A stretch of 6,264 bases of DNA from Candidatus Bathyarchaeota archaeon. GTDB lineage: Archaea; Thermoproteota; Bathyarchaeia; Bathyarchaeales; DTEX01. The stretch covers positions 1-6,264 of the forward strand of contig JAGGUU010000099.1 of NCBI GenBank assembly GCA_021158305.1. The letters are read 5' to 3'. The notes beneath the pieces were generated by a model. That model saw only the letters and a program-made list of their open reading frames with translations, made no database searches and had not been told where the DNA came from. The position numbers were made by a program, and so were the translations under genes. Below, one piece after another: positions 1 through 4,522 of the stretch. Positions within the stretch are counted from its first letter, which is position 1. Each line of letters opens with the position of its first letter.

Positions 1-321
1 AACGAGATAATCAATCCTATGGAAAAGAATGGGCTTGGCAAAAAGAATTTCACCGGAATGAGCAAAGTATCTACGAAATCCATCGAGAAGAAAAGGAATG
101 TTGCCAGCAGATCATATTTCCATCCCCACATAAGAGAGAATGCATTATAACTCCAGCAAATCCGTTGGTAATCAGCCAACACGTAGCTTCTGTTCCACCA
201 AGTTTGTGTTCAAAGAACCAAGCTTCCGGATTTACACTTGCAATGAGCAATGAAAATATGAAGTTTAAAGCAAGCATATCGCAAGTATCCATTTGATAAC
301 TTTTACTGAGTTCCTTTTCAT
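1..321 (-). pseudogene. Multi-span membrane protein, frameshifted, runs off left edge
   Basis: I do not recognise the family. Three reading frames join into one hydrophobic protein. It starts at ATG 321-319 with MKRNSVKVIKWILAIC and would stop at TAA 267-265. The sequence resumes in the next frame near 270 as ALNFIFSLLIASVNPEAW and runs past a hydrophobic stretch (WLITNGFAGVIMHSLL). It shifts again near 126-130 into WGWKYDLLATFLFFSMDFVD, which stays open to base 1. At least three membrane-spanning stretches are visible. Both lesions look like loss of one base. The start is chosen because an AAAGGTGG box (331-338) lies 9 nt upstream and because the ATG overlaps the TGA of the upstream small gene (ATGA), a typical translational coupling. 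A longer frame from GTG 334 exists, but it reads through the SD itself and gives a poorer N-terminus. The gene is inferred to be inactive, or the shifts are assembly errors. Confidence 0.5.
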
Positions 322-473
322 TTTCTCTTACCACCTTTTAAGTATTTGAAATAATAAAACTACGTAAACCAAAGAAACCATAATAACCACCAATAGTTAC
401 CTGTTTTAAATGTATTAAATCCAAGAAACCCGAAGAATCCAAGGAAACCTTTCATCCACTCTTTCTTCTTCAT
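318..473 (-). pseudogene. Small Phe/Gly/Leu-rich membrane protein interrupted by TAG
   Basis: The ATG at 473-471 is preceded by a good AAAGGTGAG ribosome-binding site 4-5 nt away. The frame gives 37 residues: a basic start (MKKKEWMKG), a repeated GF-LGF-type block, then an aromatic hydrophobic segment (NYWWLLWFLWFT) likely to sit in the membrane. A TAG at 362-360 ends it. Reading on in the same frame gives 13 plausible residues (FYYFKYLKGGKRK) to TGA 320-318, and this TGA overlaps the ATG of the next membrane gene. The aromatic/basic composition continuing past the TAG suggests that the ancestral protein was about 51 residues and that TAG is a nonsense mutation, perhaps from a Tyr codon. The block resembles small bacterial and archaeal proteins with GFLGF repeats that are often near HTH regulators; I cannot assign a function. 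A genuinely 37-residue protein is possible. Confidence 0.5.
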
Positions 474-652
474 TTTTCTCACCTTTGTTGAGCGCGCGTC
501 AGAAGCCCAATATATGAACTTATGTAAAAATTTAAGGTATTCTTGAGATTCTAAAAATTATGAACTTCACAAAATTCGATACATTTTTTAGTAAATAGGA
601 TAACTTAAGAATATCTATTATAGGTTGCCATTAGCTAAGAAAAGGTGAAAAT
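474..652. promoter_or_regulatory. Divergent promoter region
   Basis: This A/T-rich spacer separates the minus-strand membrane genes from the plus-strand radical SAM gene. On the minus strand, a TATA-like CATATATTG (519-511) lies about 40 bp before ATG 473. On the plus strand, CTATTATAGG (613-622) lies about 35 bp before ATG 653, and AAAGGTGA (641-648) is the ribosome-binding site. The 9-mer TATGAACTT occurs twice in the same orientation (513-521 and 559-567), 46 bp apart. No coding sequence is supported here. Confidence 0.4.
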
Positions 653-1221
653 ATGAACCCAGTTATGCTGTTCAGTCTGATAGCTACCGATCCTTTATCT
701 AAAAGAGCAATAAAAAGGCTTCTCGAAAAAGATGGTGAAACTACAAGGCCGGATAAACTGCTCAGAGCTTTTGCATACGGAGAGGACGTGGATGCGGAGT
801 TTAAGATACTCCTCCGCCTGATCGACGCCGGCTTGAAAGCATTCGGGAATGAAGAAGATGAGTTAAAGGAAAAGCTGAGAGACATTTGTTGGCGAAGAGG
901 ATTTGCGAGCGTTTTGCGAGGCATCACTGACTTCGGAATTCGCAAGCCCTTCGTTCCGGAAGCGCCATTCCTTGTTATCTGGGATTTAATGTACGCCTGC
1001 AACCTTCGCTACAAGCACTGCTACTCTACTACCGGAAAGCCGTGGAAAGATGAATTGAGCACGGAAGAAGCTTTAAAGGCTGTGGATGTGATTGCTGACG
1101 CTGGGGTTACGGCTTTAGCATTCAGCGGTGGAGAACCTTTAATCAGAAAAGACTTCTTTGAAATAGCAAGTACGCAGCAAAGCGAGGCATGTTTGTTGCT
1201 GCCAAGATGATCAAGAATTGA
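653..1221 (+). pseudogene. Radical SAM protein, mutated, frameshifted and truncated
   Basis: The N-terminal ~105 residues form a charged helical extension. The start of a radical SAM domain follows: DLMYACNLRYKHCYS at 111-125, then a GGEP motif at 159-162 (SAM-binding glycine-rich loop). In the family the cluster motif is CxxxCxxC; here C116 and C123 are present but the middle position 120 is Tyr (codon TAC, one transition from TGC). After I171-A172 the frame is lost. The frame that resumes at 1171 reads YAAKRGMFVAAKMIKN and then TGA 1219-1221. That fits the usual strand after DFFEIA (compare IAKYAxxRGM), so a base was lost near 1170. Relatives run roughly 350-400 residues, so at least half of the barrel and any SPASM tail are missing. 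The start is supported by an AAAGGTGA box 4 nt upstream. With no complete [4Fe-4S] site the product cannot be an ordinary radical SAM enzyme. The unmutated-frame ORF would end at 1210 with 185 residues. Confidence 0.75.
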
Positions 1222-1237
1222 TTGAAATTAAAATATT

Positions 1238-1245
1238 GGTGGGTG
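1238..1245 (+). promoter_or_regulatory. Strong ribosome-binding site for the GT4 gene
   Basis: GGTGGGTG lies 7 nt before ATG 1253 and fixes the start. It follows an A/T-rich stretch (1220-1237) only 17 nt past the end of the broken radical SAM gene, so the glycosyltransferase may be co-transcribed with it. Confidence 0.6.
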
Positions 1246-1252
1246 TTTTATT

Positions 1253-2341
1253 ATGAGGATAGCACTCTGTAGCGATTATTTTTATCCAAAAATAGGAGGG
1301 ATAACAACTCATATAGAAGGTTTGGCAAGGGCTTTGGAAGAAAGAGGACACGAGGTAGTGATAATCACAAAAAAAGCAAAGTTTGATGATAGACAGCATG
1401 GGTTACATGTGATCCGCGTGAATTCAATTTTTAAAACTTCAAGAGTATTGGACATACCCCAAACTTCCGAGCTTGAAAAGAAAATAAAAGAATTTAAACC
1501 AGATGTAATTCACGGGCATCACGCATTCTCACCGATATCCCTTCTTTCAATATCCATAGGCAAAAAGTTAGGGATAAAAACCGTTTTAACCAACCACTCC
1601 ATCCAGTTCTTGTACGATTTTGATTACATGTGGAAGCCATCGTCTTACATCCTTTTCCCTTACAGGGAATATATCGATAATGCTGACAAAATAATTGCCG
1701 TGAGTCGTGCAGCTGCAAAATTTATATCACATTTTACATCAAAGAAGATAGAGATAATAGGGAATGGAATAAGTGTCGATGAGTTTTCGCCTAAAGTTAA
1801 AACATTTGATGGAAAAAGCGTGCTTTTCGTTGGAAGATTTACTTACCGAAAGGGAGTCCATGTTCTCTTAGAGGCTTTTCAAAAAGTTAAACGAGAAGTG
1901 GAAGATGCACATCTAACGCTTGTGGGTAGCGGTTACTTTTCTTCCATAGCAGATTTACTGGTACGAGCTTTAAGTCTAAGCAAAAATGTTTCTATAATAG
2001 GGGAAGTAAAAAAAGAAAAGCTCGTAGAAATTTATCAAAGTTCCCATGTATTTGTTCTTCCTTCCCTTTACGGAGAATCCTTCGGTATAGTTCTTTTAGA
2101 AGCAATGGCTTCAAAAACACCTGTAATTGCTTCCGATGATGGAGGAATAAAAGAATTAATAAAAAATGGAAAAACAGGATTTATTGTAAAAAAAGGTGAT
2201 GCAGAAGAATTATCTGAAAAAATAGTTGAATTGCTTTTGGATCGAAATCTCTCAAAGAAAATTTCAGCTGCTGCATTCGAAGAGGTTAAAAAGTATGACT
2301 GGAAAAACATAGTTAAAAAAATAGAAGCTGTTTATAAGTGA
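1253..2341 (+). CDS. GT4-family (GT-B fold) glycosyltransferase
   Basis: This is an intact protein of 362 residues, the normal size for glycosyltransferase family 4. The N-terminal Rossmann half begins MRIALCSDYFYPKIGG; the GGITTH loop at 15-20 is the usual acceptor/phosphate loop, and DVIHGHH at 84-90 is typical. The C-terminal donor half starts near 188 with LFVGRFTYRKG (R195, K200 expected to contact the nucleotide diphosphate). It carries the EX7E signature in GESFGIVLLEAMA (E275 and E283), followed by DDGGIKELI and GKTGF. The retaining enzyme would move a sugar from a nucleotide donor onto a lipid or glycan at the cytoplasmic membrane face; no membrane segment or signal peptide is seen. 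Donor and acceptor cannot be read from sequence. It sits 4 nt before a broken GT2 gene, suggesting a former surface-glycan or glycolipid gene cluster. It is A/T-rich with AAA/AGA codons, unlike cysS to the right. It is the only undamaged gene in the left part. Confidence 0.93.
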   Translation: MRIALCSDYFYPKIGGITTHIEGLARALEERGHEVVIITKKAKFDDRQHGLHVIRVNSIFKTSRVLDIPQTSELEKKIKEFKPDVIHGHHAFSPISLLSISIGKKLGIKTVLTNHSIQFLYDFDYMWKPSSYILFPYREYIDNADKIIAVSRAAAKFISHFTSKKIEIIGNGISVDEFSPKVKTFDGKSVLFVGRFTYRKGVHVLLEAFQKVKREVEDAHLTLVGSGYFSSIADLLVRALSLSKNVSIIGEVKKEKLVEIYQSSHVFVLPSLYGESFGIVLLEAMASKTPVIASDDGGIKELIKNGKTGFIVKKGDAEELSEKIVELLLDRNLSKKISAAAFEEVKKYDWKNIVKKIEAVYK

Positions 2342-2345
2342 TAAG

Positions 2346-2507
2346 ATGGTTGAAATAAACGCGATCATTCCCGTGTATTGAGAATCAAGGTTATTGCCAA
2401 AAGCGTTAAGCACATTATTAAACCAGAAAATAAGCCCGAATCTCTACGAGATCATTGTGATAATCCATGAGCAAACTAAACATTCTTTAGAACTCATCTG
2501 GGCTTAA
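2346..2507 (+). pseudogene. GT2 glycosyltransferase, N-terminal stub with in-frame TGA
   Basis: ATG 2346 follows the GT4 stop by 4 nt. It reads MVEINAIIPVY, then TGA (2379-2381), then ESRLLPKALSTLLNQKISPN and LYEIIVI in the same frame. This is the first strand-helix-strand of a GT-A fold family 2 glycosyltransferase (pattern IPVYxE..LL.K.L.SLLxQ...YEIIVVD). The stop replaces a residue that in this family is usually Asn, Lys or Arg; a CGA or AGA codon would need only one change. Similarity ends near 2462, before the nucleotide-binding DxD, and about 200 or more codons are missing. The remaining frame to TAA 2505-2507 overlaps the transposase remnant in another frame. Two independent lesions, nonsense and truncation, mark it as dead. 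It was probably co-transcribed with the GT4 gene. Confidence 0.7.
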
Positions 2508-2647
2508 AAGATAAAACACCTGCTGAAGCTTGTGGAGTTAATTTGAATATAGAAAACGGTTGGGAAGATTTGATAAGAGAAGCTGCTTATTATCAAACTA
2601 AGTTGACTAGGTTTGTTTCGGATGAAACGAGAACCGAAACTCAATAA
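2480..2647 (+). pseudogene. IS6-like DDE transposase, C-terminal remnant
   Basis: The frame reads FFRTHLGLKDKTPAEACGV and continues for about 35 residues to TAA 2645-2647. The pattern (Y)NFxRxHxGLxxKTPAEAxGI is the conserved end of the DDE integrase domain in IS6-type and related archaeal transposases. It starts just after an in-frame TAA (2477-2479) and has no start codon, and the catalytic DDE residues and the HTH are absent. The tail (WEDLIREAAYYQTK...) is charged and helical. The remnant abuts the GT2 stub, so an internal or flanking deletion probably removed both the rest of the transposase and the rest of GT2. The family assignment rests on this motif plus the terminal repeat at 2671-2688. 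Confidence 0.65.
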
Positions 2648-2659
2648 TTTTTATTTTTC
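2648..2659 (+). terminator. T-rich terminator after the transposase remnant
   Basis: Two T5-type tracts separated by one A directly follow the transposase stop. Archaeal transcription commonly ends at such oligo-T stretches, and this one would insulate the cysS promoter from the left-hand genes. Confidence 0.4.
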
Positions 2660-2670
2660 AATTCCACCAA

Positions 2671-2688
2671 CAGTAAGTTAACAGAACC
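2671..2688. repeat. Right terminal inverted repeat of the IS remnant
   Basis: Read from the outer end inwards (minus strand), it is GGTTCTGTTAACTTACTG. This resembles IS6-family ends, which commonly begin GGTTCTGTTGCAAA or similar. Its placement about 24 bp after the transposase stop fits a right end. The next 8 bases (AGTGTTAG) would be the target duplication, but the left partner is lost. Confidence 0.5.
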
Positions 2689-2695
2689 AGTGTTA

Positions 2696-2734
2696 GAAAG
2701 CTTTATAAGGTGAAGTCCCTTCTAGGCGTAGGTG
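2696..2734 (+). promoter_or_regulatory. cysS promoter and ribosome-binding site
   Basis: GAAAGC (2696-2701, BRE-like) followed by TTTATAA (2702-2708) is a good archaeal promoter. Transcription would be expected to begin around 2730, giving a very short leader of roughly 10-15 nt before GTG 2745. AGGTG at 2730-2734 could serve as a ribosome-binding site 10 nt from that GTG if the transcript starts slightly earlier; otherwise translation is near-leaderless. The box lies only 14 bp past the IS end. Confidence 0.6.
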
Positions 2735-2744
2735 TTGCCGATGG

Positions 2745-4184
2745 GTGACGGCCTTTGCTGAGATAAAGGTGTATAATACTCTTTCTAGGTCTTTGGAGAC
2801 CTTTAAACCCCTCTATGGAAATAGGGTCTTCATGTTCGTATGTGGTCCCACAGTCTACGACTATTCTCACCTAGGGCATGCTAGGGTCTTCGTTTTCTAT
2901 GATACCCTAGCTAGATTCCTCCGCAAGATGGGTTACTCCCTGTTCTACATAGTGAACATAACTGACGTGGACGATAAGATAGTCAATAGAGCTAGAGAGG
3001 AGGGTAAACATCCCTTAGAACTTGCTAGGGAATTCGAGACGTACTATTACGAGGATATGAAGTCTCTGAATGTTACAAGCGTGAACCTCTATGCCAGAGC
3101 TTCGGACTACCTACAAGAGATATTTGACCAGATAGAGGTCCTACTAAGGAAGAATCACGCCTATGTAACTGAGACAGGGGTCTACTTCGACATAATGACA
3201 TTCCCGGATTATGGCAAGCTGTCAGGTCAAAAGCCAGAGGACCTAAGGGTTCATAGGATTGAGCCCGATCCCACCAAGAGGAACCCTGGAGACTTTGCAT
3301 TGTGGAGAAATAGGCCTAGAGAAGAATTTGGTTGGGAATCTCCTTGGGGATACGGGAGGCCGGGCTGGCATATAGAGGACACAGCTATTACGTTGAAGCA
3401 CTTTGGTAAGCAGTATGACATTCATGGAGGTGCGATAGAGCTTGCTTTTCCCCATCACGAGGCCGAAATAGCCCAGGCAGAGAGCTACACCGGGGTTAAA
3501 CCCTTCGTTAAGTACTGGATTCATGTAGGACTGCTGACCGTCAATGGTGAGAAGATGTCCAAATCTCTCGGTAATTTCATCACAATAAGGGAGGCCCTGA
3601 GGAAATATAACGCTAATGTGATCAGGATATTCCTGCTCTCAAGGCACTATAGGTCTCCCCTTGACTTCAGATGGGAGTTAATGGACCAAGCTAAGAGCAG
3701 TTTTGAGAGAATAGAGAACAGCTATAGAAATCTGCTAGAGATGGCCGAACTAGAGGAAGTAACGGAGAACGAGGAAAAGCTACTTTCAGACGTAGCTATC
3801 CTGAAGGAGAAGTTCTTCAGCTCTTTAAGGGATGACTTGAACACTGCAAATGCCTTAGCCCAATTCTTTGAACTGGTGAGGATGGTGAACAGTTATGTAG
3901 ATAGCGTAGGAACTATTACGGCAAAAGGCAAAAGCCAGATAGCTTCCACATTCTTAGAGCTAGCAGATGTCTTGGGACTAAGGTTAGAATCACAGGTAGA
4001 CATATCTTTGCTAAAGACGTTGGTATCAATCCTCATAGATGTGAGGAGTATCCTCAGGGAAAGGAAGGAATTCGACTTAGCGGATGAGATAAGATCGAGG
4101 CTTAGGGATCTAGGAATAGAACTTCAGGATACTCCCCAAGGGACAAAGTGGAGGATCAAATCTCCTTATCGCTTATCTCAGTAG
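2745..4184 (+). CDS. cysS: Cysteinyl-tRNA synthetase
   Basis: This class I aminoacyl-tRNA synthetase charges tRNA-Cys with cysteine, using ATP, in the cytoplasm. It has 479 residues, close to the usual ~460-480. CGPTVYDYSHLGHAR at 33-47 carries zinc ligand C33 and the HIGH-type HLGH (42-45). TDVDDKIV follows at 73-80. RPGWHIED at 205-212 holds the Trp that lines the cysteine pocket, and FPHHEAE at 235-241 supplies H237 and E241. KMSKS is at 270-274, and the C-terminal helical and anticodon-binding region follows (DLNTANAL at 364-371, then LADEIRSRLRDLGIELQDT). Of the four zinc ligands known from the E. coli enzyme (C28, C209, H234, E238), the C209 equivalent is D212, and C33 is the only cysteine in the protein. 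GTG 2745 is the only start before the conserved core that has an upstream AGGTG; GTG 2769 would give a slightly shorter protein. Codon use is AGG-rich and unlike the left-hand genes. Confidence 0.97.
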   Translation: MTAFAEIKVYNTLSRSLETFKPLYGNRVFMFVCGPTVYDYSHLGHARVFVFYDTLARFLRKMGYSLFYIVNITDVDDKIVNRAREEGKHPLELAREFETYYYEDMKSLNVTSVNLYARASDYLQEIFDQIEVLLRKNHAYVTETGVYFDIMTFPDYGKLSGQKPEDLRVHRIEPDPTKRNPGDFALWRNRPREEFGWESPWGYGRPGWHIEDTAITLKHFGKQYDIHGGAIELAFPHHEAEIAQAESYTGVKPFVKYWIHVGLLTVNGEKMSKSLGNFITIREALRKYNANVIRIFLLSRHYRSPLDFRWELMDQAKSSFERIENSYRNLLEMAELEEVTENEEKLLSDVAILKEKFFSSLRDDLNTANALAQFFELVRMVNSYVDSVGTITAKGKSQIASTFLELADVLGLRLESQVDISLLKTLVSILIDVRSILRERKEFDLADEIRSRLRDLGIELQDTPQGTKWRIKSPYRLSQ

Positions 4185-4196
4185 GGCAGTGATTAG

Positions 4197-4295
4197 TTAG
4201 TGCATCCTCCATGCGTAAACCGCACCGAAGGGGCAGACATTGGCGCAAGTCATGCAGACTATGCAGTAGTCCGGTCTTATCCATTTTTCTTCCTT
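4197..4295 (-). pseudogene. [4Fe-4S] ferredoxin-like fragment
   Basis: Between a TAA (4298-4296) and TAA 4199-4197, the minus strand reads KEEKWIRPDYCIVCMTCANV and then CPFGAVYAWRMH. This contains a perfect CxxCxxCxxxCP motif, which binds one [4Fe-4S] cluster. Only one motif is present; the fourth cysteine followed by Pro and the FGAV loop are classical. No ATG, GTG or TTG opens this frame before the first Cys; ATG 4284-4282 is one base out of frame. The frame of that ATG extends upstream as a second plausible block (ILRSVEDYCPKLSPLGGEVF then EIPR, 4377-4306), ended by TAG 4305-4303. The simplest reading is a small electron-transfer protein broken by nonsense and frameshift mutations. A tiny protein using a non-standard start, or an assembly error, is possible. 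It is convergent with cysS, 12 nt past that stop. Confidence 0.5.
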
Positions 4296-4299
4296 TTAT
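4284..4299 (+). terminator. T-rich tract downstream of cysS
   Basis: TTTTTCTTCCTTTTAT on the plus strand, about 100 nt after the cysS stop, is the first run of T likely to end the transcript. The same bases on the minus strand read as TATAAAAG (4300-4293). A start from that box would fall near 4271, inside the ferredoxin-like frame, so it is probably not that gene's promoter. Confidence 0.35.
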
Positions 4300-4308
4300 A
4301 TTCTATCT

Positions 4309-4325
4309 AGGTATTTCAAATACCT
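4309..4325. repeat. Perfect 17-bp palindrome
   Basis: AGGTATTTCAAATACCT has 8-bp arms around a single central base. It lies between the two blocks of the broken Fe-S gene, and on the minus strand it encodes part of GGEVFEIP, so it may be a regulator-binding site or an accident of coding sequence. Confidence 0.5.
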
Positions 4326-4456
4326 CCCCGCCAAGTGGGCTTAATTTGGGACAATAGTCCTCTACAGACCTTAAAATTTAAACATACACGGTTACGCAAA
4401 CTTTCCTACACACGCCGGTGAAGAGGCTAAGGGACTTCATAACAGGTTAGACAGAG
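4326..4456. other. Intergenic stretch with only short open blocks
   Basis: No confident gene is seen. On the minus strand, ATG 4440-4438 opens a 20-codon frame (MKSLSLFTGVCRKVCVTVYV) ending at TAA 4380-4378. The same frame then continues into the VEDYCPKLSPLGGEVF block, so it could be the original N-terminus of the broken Fe-S gene, but this is weak. GGACAATAGTCC (4349-4360) can form a 4-bp hairpin. TTAAAATTTAAA (4371-4382) is TATA-like on either strand. Confidence 0.3.
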
Positions 4457-4491
4457 TCATACGAATAAATTCTTCATACGAACTAGTATGA
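4457..4491. promoter_or_regulatory. GTATGA repeat cluster around a TATA-like box
   Basis: TCATACGAA occurs twice (4457-4465 and 4474-4482), 17 bp apart. The second copy also pairs with GTATGA at 4486-4491 as an inverted repeat (TCATAC, 6-nt gap, GTATGA). On the minus strand, the A/T-rich AGAATTTA between the direct copies is centred about 26-30 bp before ATG 4440, the spacing of an archaeal TATA box to a leaderless start. This looks like a promoter with operator sites, but the gene it served appears broken. Confidence 0.4.
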
Positions 4492-4496
4492 TGCAG

Positions 4497-4504
4497 AAAA
4501 ATAG
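4497..4504 (-). terminator. Oligo-T terminator candidate after the CLC gene
   Basis: On the minus strand, CTATTTTT occurs about 20 nt past the CLC stop (TAG 4525-4523), a plausible archaeal T-tract terminator. Confidence 0.35.
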
Positions 4505-4522
4505 GGATAGATTCCTGTCCAT

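Larger units (their letters stand above)
2480..2688 (+). mobile_element. Right-end remnant of an IS6-like insertion sequence
   Basis: This comprises the transposase C-terminus, a T-rich 3' end and an intact right inverted repeat. The left end and the remaining ~600 bp are absent: no second copy of GGTTCTGTTAAC is visible in the window. It separates the decayed left part from the intact cysS region. Confidence 0.55.

Noticed and set aside
631..1002. 123-codon minus-strand open frame opposite the radical SAM gene
   Set aside because: It lies antisense to a clear radical SAM reading frame, has Ser/Phe/Leu-rich shadow composition, and has no ribosome-binding site.
318..2381. In-frame TAG (360-362) and TGA (2379-2381) as recoded codons (pyrrolysine or selenocysteine)
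   Set aside because: TAG ends cysS and the CLC gene and TGA ends the GT4 gene here, and no stem-loop insertion element is evident. The neighbouring frameshifts make simple decay more likely.
3073..3524. Minus-strand open frames inside cysS
   Set aside because: They are antisense to highly conserved CysRS motifs, have low-complexity shadow composition, and have no promoter or start signals.
4371..4490. Plus-strand open stretch reading ...HAGEEAKGLHNRLDRV... to TGA near 4490
   Set aside because: It has no start codon with a ribosome-binding site and no recognisable family. It lies over the repeat cluster and opposite the Fe-S remnant.
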